In this document: piece by piece, positions 21,041-40,680 of the stretch
Numbering within the stretch: the stretch's first letter is position 1
How the letters are laid out: the number at the start of each line of letters is the position of its first letter
The notes under the pieces: model-generated
What the model saw: the letters and a program-made list of their open reading frames with translations, nothing else
Told to the model about the DNA's origin: nothing
The model's database searches: none
Assembly: GCA_024291935.2 (NCBI GenBank)
Contig: CM044306.1
Span: forward strand, 20,779,001 to 20,843,000
Reading direction: 5' to 3'
DNA: 64,000 nt
Source of the DNA: Okapia johnstoni
Lineage: Eukaryota; Chordata; Mammalia; Artiodactyla; Giraffidae
Translations under genes and position numbers: made by a program

Positions 21041-22255
21041 GAGATGAAAAGAAAGCAAGAAGATAATATCCAAGAAAGGATGAATGCAAGTAAAAAGTAT
21101 TAAATTGTCTAGAATAAACTAAGATAAGGGGGAGTTAATTAAGACAAGACTCCTTGGGACACTTACTAGAAGACAGCAGGGTCAATGTCATGAGTTAGAG
21201 AAAGAAGGTTTAGAAAAATCAGTTCTTCAAAGGCAGGAAGAGAAGCTAAAAGAATTCTTGTTAAATTGGTGAAGAAGATGTACTGGGACCCAACAAAGAA
21301 AGTCTAATATTGTGGCTCAAATGGGAGCAATGGATGGGTGCACAGTTTTAGCTTAAGAATTATAACTTCAGAGGTTGGGACCTCCTAATGAAAAAGGAGT
21401 GGAGAACAGGAAATTGAATTCTTGTGGAGTTTTGTTTAGTGCTTGCAGTCTGCAATGCTAACAATATAACACGAGTTATATTGGTGATACACTGAAACTC
21501 TACATAATTGGTATCCTAAATTGACCTCACTAATAATACTCATTTTGGGAGCATGAAACATCCATGTGCTGGGCTACAATGAACAAGCTAGGAAGGGGAA
21601 GTGCTATGGAAAATGCCAGAAAAAATAGGACCCAAATGCCAAATCTTTGATTGAGAAATAGCCCTGCATTTCACTCTTGAGTTAACAACAGCAAAGAATT
21701 TTACCAAGAACACCTGGCGTGTGTACAATGCTCTGATAAATCACTCCATGTGAGATGCATGTGCAGGACAAACGGAAATGAACGGCAGTATCACTCATAC
21801 ACCTTAAAACAGGCTGGGAAATGCCAACAAACATGTTCCAACACAAATCTGTCTAATTATATTCTTAATTGATACATGAAACACAAGATTAAACCAGATC
21901 GTGTGGAGGCATGCTCCTGTGAGAAAAATCAACAATATAACAGAAAGAGGACAAACTAGTTAAGTGAAGGTCTGTCACATACCAATTTCTTTAAAGTACA
22001 AAAAACATTTTTACTTGCTGATGAATTATGCATCTATAATCTATCAAATGGCATGATTGATTAAAAAAGAAACTCACACTCTCTTAAGCGGCTAAAGAAG
22101 CTACTCTTAATAAGCAAAATAACAGCCAAGCTGTATGATATTATCCCCCTAATTAAAGGATCAGTTAGACTGTTTAAAGAAAAGAGGTTCATATTTACAA
22201 CTGCCTGGAGGAGAAATCCATTGGATAGAAACTTGTGTGCCGTCAGTTCTCTCTG
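21041..22255. other. intergenic, no gene seen
   Basis: This is unique sequence. No exon, RNA gene or recent repeat was recognised. Confidence 0.4.
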
Positions 22256-22267
22256 GTACTGTTTTTA

Positions 22268-22424
22268 TCTTTTTTTCAAATTAATTTTTATTGGAGTGTA
22301 GTTGCTTTACAATGTTGTGTTAGTTTCTACTGCACAGCAAAGTGAATCAGCGAACCCCTCCCTTTGGACTTCCTTCCCATTCAGGTCACCAAAGTGTATT
22401 AAGCAGAGTTCCCTGTATCATACA
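22268..22424 (-). mobile_element. 5'-truncated L1 3' end with TSD
   Basis: The reverse complement gives the L1 3' end (CAACATTGTAAAGCAACTAC, then CTCCAATAAAAATT). It is flanked by GTACTGTTTTTA (22,256-22,267) and GTACAGTTTTTA (22,425-22,436), 11 of 12 identical, consistent with a TSD. Confidence 0.72.
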
Positions 22425-22436
22425 GTACAGTTTTTA

Positions 22437-24175
22437 GAATAAAATCTGATCACAACATTTATGTGTAGGACCGGCAAAATACTAAATGGATTAAGATGCA
22501 AAAAATTAGGCACTTGAACAGATGCCCAAGTACATTATATTAAAAGCAACATACATATGCGCCCAAGTACATTACTTGAAAATAAATGAACCTATTATTT
22601 TCCTTTCAATATTTTTTCATCCTGAAAGCAAAAATCCAGTCTTAAGTACAAGCAGGTTAGAAGAGACACTGTTTCCTTCAAAGGTTCAGGCCAAAATCCC
22701 AACATATCACTCAGTAAAAATCCATCAAGATGGAGGTTGGGTATGTGCCTGACTTGCTTGGATTCATAAACCCTAAAAACGTGGGGAATGTAATGGTTTT
22801 GAACCACGTGTCCGTCTGCTGGTAGTTCATCACCTCCCACTCCTACCTCCCTCAAGCAAATAACTGACTCTGTTCATTGCCTCAGGGGAGAAGAAAGCAA
22901 AATCCTTGGTCTTGGAATAAAGAGGAGTCGGAGTCCAAACAACAGAAGAAGCATCATTCATTTTACATGCATTTGTTGTCTCCTCACTGCCAGGCACAAA
23001 GCTAGAAAGTGATGAAAGAGCCATGAACAGGACAGCCAGGCCTTGGGGCTTATATTCTAGAACAGAAACTTAGGATAGAAGAGCTTCCCTGGGACTGAAG
23101 GGAGAGGGGAGAAAGGAGGAGTGAAGAGACAGGGGTAGTGGTGGGTTTCCGAGAGAGGAGCCACAGACCCTGCTGCTGAGTCAGAGCCCCTGCAAAGCAG
23201 CAGAATGGGAGGTAAGCTTGGGGACCTGATGGCTTAGGAGCACTACATCCTGCTTCTTGGACTGTGGCCCCAGGAAATGGACAAGAGCCAAATAGGTTAT
23301 GGTTGAACGGGGTGTCTGGCAGATGGAGCTACAAACAACCCACCTGGTATTTCCATGCCAGCGGCACACTAATGCAGCAGAATGGTTCTCAAGGCCTCAA
23401 GCAGGAAGCAAGCAGCTAGAAGCACAAATAAAAATTCAAAGGTTTAAAATCTTCCCTGTTGAAATAAGGTAAGACACACACACACTCCGTTTTCTTGGAG
23501 CATTTACTTTTGAAATCTTGTCATTGTAAACTCTTTCTGTGTTTCTTTGAAATGCAAATGAGTCTTTTTAAAAGCTAAATAAGATTTTGTCCAGCTTTGC
23601 AACCTATGAAGTCTTTGACTTTGAAATGTAAACATCCAGGGGAAACAGCACACCAGTCTCCCAGTTCCTGTGGGAAAGTAGGAGCCTCTCTCCAAAACTA
23701 CCTCCTGTTACAAGAAGTGTAGTTTTCCTTTATGTGAAGCCTATTAGCGAACACAGATGGTGACCCAAATTACCAGGGAAAGTTACGAGATGAACTGTGT
23801 GTGACAAATGGCGATGTCAAGTCCTCTTTCTGGAGGACTAGTTATTGTTTCTCTTGAGAACAGGGGTGTAACAGGTTGTATCTGCTTGGTTCTAGAAGGG
23901 GAAGATTTCCTTCTGTCTTTGCACTCAGTGATTCCTGGGATGTGCATCATATTCTAATATAAAGCAACGTGTTTTCTTTCTCTACTATCTTTGTGGAGAG
24001 GATTTCTGGGTTGGGAGATTTTGTTGTTAATTTTTCCCCCAACCCCCAACAACACAAATGGAACCAGTAGGAAGGACAGAGACTGACTCAGGTAACCCAG
24101 ACTTAGACAGACGACATCAAAGATAGTACAGGGACCCCATAGTCACAACTATGAAGTTCCCCAAGACTTAGACGC
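22437..24175. other. intergenic, no gene seen
   Basis: This is unique sequence. The short ORFs at 22,522-22,855, 22,830-23,024 and 23,181-23,369 lack recognisable domains and splice context. No RNA gene was seen. Confidence 0.4.
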
Positions 24176-24342
24176 AAAATTTGGGGGAAAAAAGGTGAAA
24201 TTTGGGGGAAAAAAGCTCAAGGGGCAAAGAGCAACTCATTGAAAAGACCTGCGGGAAAGATTGACTGGATGGCATCACCATCACTGACTCAATGGACGTA
24301 AATTTGAGCAAACTCCAGGAGGTGGTGAAGAACTAGGAAGTC
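24176..24342 (+). mobile_element. BovB 3' scrap next to a short tandem duplication
   Basis: At 24,176-24,216 the word AATTTGGGGGAAAAAAG occurs twice in tandem. From about 24,225 the sequence is the end of the BovB ORF with an internal deletion (AGACCTGCGGGAAAGATTGA, then ATCACTGACTCAATGGACG). Confidence 0.65.
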
Positions 24343-24562
24343 TGATTCTCCCAGGTGGCGCTAGTGGTAAAGAACCTGCCTGCCAATGCTGGAGACATAA
24401 GAGATGCAGGTTCAATCCCTGGTTTGGGAAGATTTCCTGGAGAAGGCCATGGCAACCCACTCCAGTGTTCTTGCCTGGAAAATCCCAAGGACAGAGGAGC
24501 CTGGTGAACTATAGTCCATGGGGTCGTAAAGAGTGGGACACGACTGAAGCAACTTAGCATGA
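24343..24562 (+). mobile_element. Bov-tA SINE
   Basis: The head is GCTAGTGGTAAAGAACC and GGTTCAATCCCTGG; the body is CCACTCCAGTGTTCTTGCC; the end is GTGGGACACGACTGAAGC. Confidence 0.88.
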
Positions 24563-24629
24563 ATGCACCTTATGTGCCAAGTGTTTTACACTGATCACTA
24601 AGACATTACCAGCTTATGTTCTAAAGGGT

Positions 24630-24720
24630 AGACTCCGGAGTCAGACTGCCTGGCTTTGGATCTTGGCTCTGCACTTCACTGGACTTCAGTATCTTTATCT
24701 ATAAAATGAGGATGATGAAA
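24630..24720 (+). mobile_element. MIR SINE core
   Basis: CCGGAGTCAGACTGCCTGG, then TGGCTCTGCACTTCACTGG and TCTTTATCTATAAAATGAGG follow the MIR consensus order. A degenerate A/T-rich tract follows, in which AAAATGAGGATGAT is repeated. Confidence 0.75.
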
Positions 24721-25267
24721 AAAAAATAAAATAAAATGAGGATGATAATAATAGTACTACTATCATAGTAGTAATAGTATGAAGGGTATAGCACTAGTCT
24801 CACCTTACAGATGGAGAAACTGACGTTTAAACAGTATTTAATCCAAGCACACTTGGCTAGTAATTGGCAGGCAGAGGCTTTACTCCAGATCTTTTTCAAG
24901 TGTGTGGATCAAATTTAATCTAATTCCCCTTCTCTGTTTCTGATCATGGAGCTGAGACAGAAATGGGGCAGGGCACAACCTTTAAAAGAATGACTTAACT
25001 GTTGAGGACACGAAATATATCTAAACTGGTTAGACTGACTAGGTCCTCTAAGAGGTGGACGATTCGATTTCCTGTGGACCGTGAGCCTCATTATAGGCTC
25101 ACTGTTATACATTAGCATGTGTTAAGTGACACACCCACAGATGCCAAGACAGTTCTGAAGCCGACCATCAAAGGCAAAAGTGTGGGTGGTGACCCAGTTT
25201 CTAGAAATTTCCACTGCTTTCCCCAGAATAGTTGGAATAATTCTCCCACTCATTAGCCTATGAAATT

Positions 25268-25470
25268 ACTCAGCCCTGGTGGTTCAGATGGTAAAGAATC
25301 CACCTGTAATGCAGGAGATCCCAGTTCGATCCCTGGGTTGGGAAGATCCCCTGGAGAAGGAAATGGCAACCCACTCCAGTATTCTTGCCTGGAAATCCTC
25401 ATGAACAGAAGAGCCTGGCCCCGCATGGGGGTCACAAAGAGTCAGACATGACTGAACGACTAACACACAC
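25268..25470 (+). mobile_element. Bov-tA SINE
   Basis: The head is GTTCAGATGGTAAAGAATCC with CAGTTCGATCCCTGGG; the body is CCACTCCAGTATTCTTGCC; the end is ACATGACTGAACGAC with a (CA)n tail. Confidence 0.88.
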
Positions 25471-25477
25471 ACACCCA

Positions 25478-25593
25478 CACATAAAAACTAAACACCCCAT
25501 ATTTCAGAGCTGCTCTCACTTTCTCAGACAGACTGCTTTCTGTCTATGGAATGTGTATCTCTCTAAATAAACCTGCTTTCATCTTACTTTGTG
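25478..25593 (+). mobile_element. probable endogenous retrovirus LTR fragment, left part
   Basis: It contains the polyadenylation signal AATAAA within CTCTCTAAATAAACCTGC, followed by CTTTCATCTTACTTTG. This resembles the U3/R part of a class I type ERV LTR. No viral coding region is present. A Bov-tA SINE interrupts it at 25,594. Confidence 0.55.
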
Positions 25594-25805
25594 AGCTTCC
25601 CTGGTGGCTCAGACAGTAAAGAATCTCCCCACAACGTGGGAGACCTGGGTTCAATTCCTGACTCAGGAAGATCCCCTGAAAAAGGAAATTACTACCCACT
25701 CCAGTATTCTTGCCTGGAAAATCCCATGGACAGAGGAGCCTGGTGGGCTACAGTCCATGGGATCGCAAAGAGCAAGACATGACTGAGCATCTAACACTTT
25801 CACTT
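25594..25805 (+). mobile_element. Bov-tA SINE inserted in the LTR fragment
   Basis: The head is GGTGGCTCAGACAGTAAAG with GGGTTCAATTCC; the body is CCACTCCAGTATTCTTGCC; the end is GACATGACTGAGCATC. The LTR-like sequence appears on both sides. Confidence 0.85.
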
Positions 25806-25915
25806 TGTTTTTCAACTTAACTATGGCTCGCTCTTGAATTCTTTCCTGCTCAAAGCCAAGGACCCTCAATTGGTGGCCAGTCCCAGGGAGAACCTGGGAC
25901 AGAAGCACTAATTTT
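25806..25915 (+). mobile_element. probable endogenous retrovirus LTR fragment, right part
   Basis: CTCGCTCTTGAATTCTTTCC, then AAAGCCAAGGACCCTC and GGTGGCCAGTCCCAGGGAG, resemble an LTR U5 end. No retroviral gene follows, so this is probably a solo LTR remnant. Confidence 0.5.
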
Positions 25916-27198
25916 CTAGTTGCAGAGAGTGTAAATCTGTATCATCTTTGCCCTCTCCTCCTCTTCTCTTCAAAATCAGTTGCCACTTGCTAAAACTCAC
26001 TGATTTCATGCATGCTTCCCCTCCTCTATGCCCATGGAATTATTTACATCCAGTTTCCTATGATTGCCCAGCCAGAACTTTGAAAATAACTTTACTTCTT
26101 TCTTCATGAACACTGGTTCTCTAACTAGTGTCCTTACCCTGAAATCTTCTGCACTCCTCCCCAATTAATCTGACCGTGTGACTCCCCATTTCATAAACCA
26201 GGAATGATTCTCCATTTCTGATCAAATAAAATCTAGGCTTTGTAGCTTCCCTTTTCTATGATCTGACCCTGAACCCCCCTATTTTTTTTTCTCTTCCCTC
26301 TACAATGCCTTCTCCACCTTTTCTCCCCACAACATGGCCCAAAAGGTCACCTCTCCACTTCAGAACTCTTCTAGAACTTTATCTTTACCCAACACACTTC
26401 TGTGCAAACAGTAATCATCCAATAACCAACTGAATGAATGAATGACCTTCAGTTTTGAATTCTAATTCTGAAGGGTCTGGGGGCTCACTCACCTGAATGT
26501 CCCTACAACTGGTGTTCTCAACCACAGCATTTTGGTTCTTGTGAGTTATGTTATAATTAACTTGTTTCTAGTAACAAAACACAACATTTCCAAATGATTT
26601 CTTTTTCTAATAACAAGAGTAGATTCAAGATGATCCCTATAAGAAGGAAGGAAGTCCTTGCTTATTTGCACTCCGTTATGATTTCTAAAACATAAAGAAT
26701 AGCACATAACTGTAACTAATGCACTGAGAATTACATGGATCCTGCAATTTTATATATGCCATATTCTTTAATGAGCTATTATTACTGATTTCTCTAATCA
26801 AAGACAGTATTTTTAACAAGCAAATTAGCAAAATTTTCCTTGAAAAGTGACATTTGAGATCTTGAATTAAATAACTTCATGATTCACACGCTTCTAGAAT
26901 ACTTTTAAATACTTCTCCTCTCTCATAAAAAAAAAATCTGGCACTATTTCTTTTAATCTAATATGTATGTGGAATGTTCCAGACATGGAACTCCCATTTG
27001 TGTGGGATAGCAGGGCCCAAATATTAAAGCTGCAGTGTTTAACACAGTAGCTGCTAGCCATGCAGATTCTAAGCACTGTAAGAGTGGCTTGCCCAAATTG
27101 AAATGAGCATAAAAATACGCATTGGATTTCAAAGACAGTATCACAAATAAAGAATGTAAAGTATCTCATTAATACTTTATATTTATTATATGGTATAT
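25916..27198. other. intergenic, no gene seen
   Basis: This is unique, partly pyrimidine-rich sequence. The ORF at 26,894-27,205 (minus) has no recognisable domain. Confidence 0.4.
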
Positions 27199-27690
27199 GG
27201 TCCACCTCTCACATCCATACATGACTGCTGGAAAGACCATAGCCTCGACTATACAAACCTTTGTTGGTGAAATGATGTCTTTGCTTTTTAACACACTGTC
27301 TAGGTTTGTCATAGCTTTCCTGATGAGAAGGCAGAGTGCCAAAGAATTGATGCTTTCAAACTGTGGTGCTGGAGGAGACTCTTGAGCATCCCTTGGACAG
27401 CTAGGAGATCAAACCAGTCAATCCTAAAGGAAATCAACCCTGAACATACACTGGAAGGGCTGATGCTGAAACTAAAGGAGCCAACTCATTGGAAAAGACC
27501 CTGATGCTGGCAAAAATTGAAGGCAGAATGAGAAGAGGGTGACAGAGGATGAGATGGTTCGATGACATCACCAGTTCAATAGGCATAAACTTGGGCAAAC
27601 TCTGGGAGATGGTGAGGGACAGGGAAGTCTGGCATGCTATAGTCCATGGGGTTGCAAAGAGTCAGATACGACTTGGCAACTGAACAACAA
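27199..27690 (+). pseudogene. BovB 3' end with inverted 5' part
   Basis: The segment 27,199-27,336 is BovB RT sequence in minus orientation (CATCCATACATGACTGCTGG). From about 27,340 the element runs in + orientation (AAGAATTGATGCTTTCAAAC) to the BovB end (GATACGACTTGGCAACTG) and an (AAC)-rich tail. In the BovB consensus the two parts are almost adjacent, so the copy is an inversion with only about 10-20 bases lost at the junction. It cannot encode protein. Confidence 0.78.
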
Positions 27691-27699
27691 TAACAACTA

Positions 27700-28636
27700 C
27701 ATGATGTATTTTAGATATTTAAAGTTAAATAAAATATTTGAAAATTCATTTCACTTGTTTCTATCTTTTGATATAATGACTAGAAAGTATTAAATTATAT
27801 GTGTGGTTTACATCTGTGGCCCACCTTCTGTTTCTTTATTGGAAAGCACTGCTATAATGTAGAAATACCTGAGAGGTTTGTTTCAGATGCAGATTGCCAG
27901 GCCTGGAATCTAGTTCAGCTCTCTGTATTTTAGGCAGCAGGAACTACATAAAGAAATAAGAGTTTAATTCTTTACTGATTCTCCTCCCACTATCAATGCC
28001 TGTTTCTCTTCCTATTTCTCAGTTGCAATTACCAAAAAAAGAGAATCAGTTTGGCCTAAATAATCATAAGCGACACTCTTTAGTCAGAGCTTTGGGGTCA
28101 GGCTACCTCACAGGTCTCTGACCTACAGATTGACTCTCCTTAGGTAAAGTGTCCACCCCTAGACCAATCCACTGTGACCAGGGGGGAGGGTGGAGGAGGC
28201 AAGGGTCAGGCTACCTCACAGGTCTCTGACCTACAGATTGACCTTTACAACATATTCTAATGCCCTCCCATAGCATTTCTGTTTAAATAATCCAAATGGT
28301 GAGGAAAGCCATAAAAGAAAAGCTTAGGTACAAAGTTTTAAGTCCAGATTTATTTCCATGTACTATGTCGGGAAAACAAAACACAATTTTCTTTATGTGA
28401 TGCCCCATTTTCTTTCCACAAGCTAAATTAACTTCCCTCTGCCAAATGTGCTCAGTTTTACAGAGACCCAATCCAGGAATACTGAGACTGTCTTCATTTT
28501 TTGGTTTCTTTATGGGGAGACTGACACTTCTACCAGATCAACAACAATAGGAGAAAAGGGTTTACCAAATATTTGCATAATTGATGAGAAACCCAGGGGT
28601 TTCCATGGCTTCTGAAAAAAAGGAGCTCTGTATCTT
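27700..28636. promoter_or_regulatory. region upstream of KRT222 with a 40-bp direct repeat
   Basis: This is the presumptive promoter-side sequence. A 40-bp block beginning GGGTCAGGCTACCTCAC is present exactly twice, at 28,095-28,134 and 28,203-28,242. No TATA box or CpG island is obvious near the first exon. An MER5-like fossil may lie at 27,845-27,950 (weak). Confidence 0.35.
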
Positions 28637-28639
28637 TAA

Positions 28640-36241
<7,602 letters not shown>

Positions 36242-38060
36242 TCCAAAGACAGTATTTGACTTGATGTGAAAATGACATTAGGATGGACCAGGGTAGCCTG
36301 CTGGCCACCTTCTGTTCCAAAATGTAAGTTATTAAGTATGTATGTTATGACCAATGTATGACTCATCAGAAAAAAAAGAGGGAGGGACAGAATGTCTCTG
36401 AATATAATTATAGGTGTATTTTTTGGACAAAGGGAGCTTAAAATCAGAAATTTAGCACAGGTTCTATTTTATTTATTATCCAAATAGTCTTCTTTTTCCC
36501 TTAAATTTTTGTCAGAAACTATAAGCATTAAGATGGTTTAGTTTAGTCTTTAAAATGTCACTCAATGGCTGAACATTCTAAGGAAAAGGAAAGGGTCTGT
36601 TTAAATATGATTGTATTATGTTAAGAAACATATTGAATCATCATTATTCCATGACTGATTACATCTAAAAGGATTTTTCAACTTAAAAAAGAAAACAATT
36701 ATAAACAAACCTTGAAAGAGGACTCACTATTCACTTAACCAAATTCTTTCCTTTTGAGATAATAATTTGTGCAGATAGAAAATAAGAGTTATTTTCTACA
36801 ATATGTTTTGAGCAAACTATAGAAGACACCCCCAGGCTCATCTGATGATTAAATTAATCTTCATCTGAAAATTTTCTGTCATCATTGTCTGATTTCCTGA
36901 AGAGTAACCTTACTCAAAGAACTGTAAAGGTTGTATCCTCCCACACAAAAATCAGAGGGCCAGCTGCACAAGCAAAAGAGGAAAGCTAGTTACTACAATT
37001 ACTGGAACAGGATCCAACCTCTCATCATTCCAACTTTTCCATCTGTATAAAGTTAAATGTGATTTTAATTTGAGTCTCTGATGCGAGCATTAGATAAAGA
37101 TACTATATAAAGTATTATAAATATTTCTTGCAAACATTCATGTGAATTAAGATAACAGTATTGTTATCTAAGCAAAGAGTATTTGCAGGATTTATGTTTG
37201 TAAGTTGTTCAAACCCTAATAAATATGGAAAGAAAATATATTTGTGAATAAGTCAAGTATTGTTGCAAAGTTTTTTAAACAGCTTAGTTTGTTTAATACA
37301 GGTATATTTAAAGACCTTAAATAATAAATACTTGTTTTAAAACATCAGAACTTTATAGGCTATCAATTTTTTTCTAAGCAGAAAAACATTGAGTATAACT
37401 CTCCATAATTTTTTTCCCAGCTAAAGTATCATCTAAAGGGCTACAGCTGTTAGCATATTAATACAGCCTTTGGAACTCTCTTTCTTTCAACCAAAAAAAA
37501 AAAGTAATTTTAATCAGAAGAAAATTATGTTAAATAATCTTTAACATAATACAGGGAATAACATTTAAATGTTCTTTCAGTGAGTTCAGCTTTATTTTAG
37601 CCTGGCTTGTTCTATTTCGTGAAAGGGATGATTTTGTTTTGTCAAGGACACAACAGCATGTGAAGTACTTCTTTTTGAAGAAGCATCTGACCTAAAATAC
37701 ATCCTGTACATCAAAGTGCTTTCATTCAATATTAGTTAAATGCTACTAACTTTATTAAAGCTTTGGAAATGCAATCATATAAGCTATTGTACTAAAAGTT
37801 ACTGTACTAAGCAACAGTATCATAAATAAAGGAATAGATCTAGTGTCATCCATACACAGTGTTAAAAACAGTACCTGGCATCATGAATGTAACTGCTCGT
37901 GATAGTAATTCCACTATGCAGCTCTTGTATGTATAACATGTACATTTTAAAATACAGTACCTGAATTTATAACAGCTTTATTTGCTTCGGTATTTGCATT
38001 TTAAATTGAGATATGAGTTTACCAAAATAAATGATGCCACTACAATAAAAAAAAAACCTG
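36242..38060 (+). other. KRT222: KRT222 3' UTR with several poly(A) signals
   Basis: This is AU-rich sequence without repeats. AATAAA occurs at 37,218-37,223, 37,323-37,328, 37,825-37,830, 38,026-38,031 and 38,044-38,049. The distal pair before an A-run is the likeliest main end, but the true site cannot be read from sequence. Confidence 0.6.
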
Positions 38061-38289
38061 AAACATGAACTTGCAAACCTGTATTGTATTTGAGTTTGAT
38101 ACATTGTATTGAGTAGAATTATTCCAATATTGTTAGCTTCATTGCAGAATGGGGAAAACTACAACCAAGGCGCATAAAAGCACAATTGTTATACCTTTAT
38201 TTAACAACAGAAAAATTAAGAATGGTATGTTCTAATATATGATATATTCTAATTAAAAAATAAAAATAATCTCATAGTCCTGGGAAAAG

Positions 38290-38415
38290 TATAATAACAG
38301 CAGCTACCATTTGCAGAGGGCTCACTCTGCTCCTGGTCCTGTAATCAGCATCCTCAAACTCAATCTCTAATCCTCACAGCAATCCTGCAAGATGAATAGC
38401 ATCACCCTCACTTGA
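38290..38415 (+). mobile_element. MIR-class fossil
   Basis: GCAGCTACCATTTGCAGAGG, then CTAATCCTCACAGCAATCC and CAAGATGAATAGCATCACC follow the MIRb/MIRc pattern. Confidence 0.6.
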
Positions 38416-38497
38416 TGGATGAATAGAAGTTAACATTCTTCAGTCTCTCTGAAATGGCTCAAATGCATGCTTCCATAACAAAATACAAAAGTAAATA

Positions 38498-38632
38498 CTT
38501 TGAGTCCCTTTGCTGTTCACCCGAAACTACCACAACATTGTTAATCAGCTACAGTTCAGTTCAGTTCAGTCACTCAGTCATGTCCGAATCAGCTACAACC
38601 CAATACAAAATCAAAAGTTTAAAGTTTGGGGG
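38498..38632 (+). mobile_element. L1 3' end interrupted by a 33-nt BovB insert
   Basis: It shows L1 3'-end sequence (GTCCCTTTGCTGTTCACCC and CAACATTGTTAATCAGCTAC, then ACAACCCAATACAAAATC). A BovB 3' terminus (38,554-38,586, minus orientation) splits it, with the 11-bp AATCAGCTACA on both sides. Confidence 0.85.
38554..38586 (-). mobile_element. 33-nt BovB 3'-terminal insertion with TSD
   Basis: On the minus strand this is CGGACATGACTGAG followed by GACTGAACTGAACTGAAC-type terminal repeats, the very end of BovB. It is bracketed by exact AATCAGCTACA copies at 38,543-38,553 and 38,587-38,597. Confidence 0.82.
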
Positions 38633-40680
38633 AAAAAAGTAAATAATAAGTCCAGTTACCAACAACTGCATGATCCGAGCCCTGGGACTGTCACTCATGA
38701 CCCATGCAACCAGGAAGGAGTCATTTAAATTCTCAAGGTCTCTGTTTTCACACCTGAAAATGAAGAGAAAGGTGGCACTTGATCATCATGTCCCAAATCC
38801 CCAGATATTTTGAAGGTAAGGCAGAAGGCTGTAAAAGCAAACCATTCTTTGTCAAAGTCTACAAAATCACGGTGAATCACTCAGACCTGGAAACCTACTG
38901 GTCTTCAATATTTCACAATGACTTCTAGTAATAGCAATTGAACTGTTCTCCTCTTTCTTCCTTCCCAGTCATGGTTCTCGTTCTACCCCTGTTTTTTCCT
39001 TCCCAGCATTTTCCCACAGCACGAGGGAAAGAAATCAAAGAGACTTCAATCCCAGCTTAATCACTTACTAATTTGGGGAGAAAGAAGAACCTCAACGAAG
39101 TATGAGTAGTGTCAAAGAACAATGAAGGCAAAGTTCCTGGATCTTGCTGCCAGAAAGAAAACTAAACTGCTTGGTCCTGTCTCTGGGGTTTACCATTAGG
39201 TGCCTGTGAGGGTTCCCAATATCTTTACATGTAGTATGAACAGTCATATTAACTGTTCATCCCCCATCTTCCAGGAATAATCACCATTCAAAATAACCTG
39301 TCCTGCAGTCCCTATAAATATCCCTGCCCATGCAAGATCATATGTCTTAATGTCTGCTTGGGGAAAAAAATCAACAGCAACTCAGTGTAAGCAGAGTCCA
39401 TCCTGTTGGATATTTCACTCTTCAGTCTTAATCTCTAGGACTTTCTCTATTATATTTTGCCTATATTCTTCCTTTCTTAATTTCACAAATCTTCAGAGAA
39501 GAGAAAGAACTAAGGAAAGAAGATGAGATAGCTGATCATTTATTCACAGATAAATGATATACTCCACAGATATGGGCACGAGAATGGGCATTGTTCCAGA
39601 TGTTGAATCCCCCGGCCCAAGGAGCTTTCATTCTTGATGGGAAGAAAAAGATAACAACATAAAAATATAACAAATAGAGTATGTTAGGTGGTAATACATA
39701 CTATAGAAAAAAAACCATGAATAGAGAGGAGGTTGGGGAATGAGTTACAGTTTCATATAGATCAGGAAAAACATACTGAGGTGACATTTGAGTAAAGATC
39801 AGGAGATGAGATAGTGTATCAATGTCACCACTCCTTTCCTTTCCTACTGTTTTTGAGTCCTCCCTTTCCCACTACAGTATGCTTTGTTGCTAACACCCAG
39901 CACTTTTTCTGCAGAAGACTGCCTAGAGATGACATAACCAAGCACCTGCCCCAGCATGGCGCTTGCCCAATCCTCCACCATAAAAGTCAGTGGAAGAAGG
40001 TTCTGGGATTCCCTGCTGAAGCCTTCATGTATCTTACATTAATCCATGTATCTGATGCTTTTATATTTTAAAAAAGCAATTTCAGGTACAGTATCTCAAG
40101 CCCCATTCAGGCTGCCCATTATCGTTTGAGGACCTCTTTTCCCTTTAATAAGCTCTTTAGTTTCACTAATCTCTAATCATGAACGTGAAAATATTGGAGG
40201 TGGAAGAACTGGACAGAGGGTCACTTGTCCCTGGTTTTGCATACTTCTGGAGATGCCCTAGTCCCTGCTGGCACACCCAGGACGGTGGCTAAGGGTAGCT
40301 GAAATCCAATCATTCTAAATGTCAACACTATTTTCAAGTAATTTCAGATCCCTCCCCCTCTGCAGTGGCCCACATCGGTCAAGTGTTTATATATCCAAGG
40401 AGAGGCTGCTATCTAGTACATCAACGTAGTCATGATTTAGTGAAAAGAGTCCTGGACTAGACCGTAGACTGCCTCAATATACATTTACCGAGCTTCTAAC
40501 AATGGTTCAAGGCCTTACTGGGCACTGGCTATAGGAAGATGACCAATGCAGATGGCTTAACTTTTGCTTTCAAGGCTCTCATAGAGTATTGACAAAGACA
40601 AACACTATCTGATACAATGTATTAGGTAAAGGCCATAATAGTTAACAAAGAATCTTGGGCGTTCAGAAGAAAAATTCGGG
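38633..40680. other. intergenic between KRT222 and SMARCE1, no gene seen
   Basis: This is unique sequence. The 85-codon ORF at 39,814-40,071 has no recognisable domain. A run of 13 Gs near 40,681-40,694 marks the approach to the CpG island. Confidence 0.4.

Noticed and set aside
1..28600. KRT24 or another keratin exon in the left intergenic part
   Set aside because: Synteny suggests KRT24 nearby, but no rod-domain motif was found on either strand.
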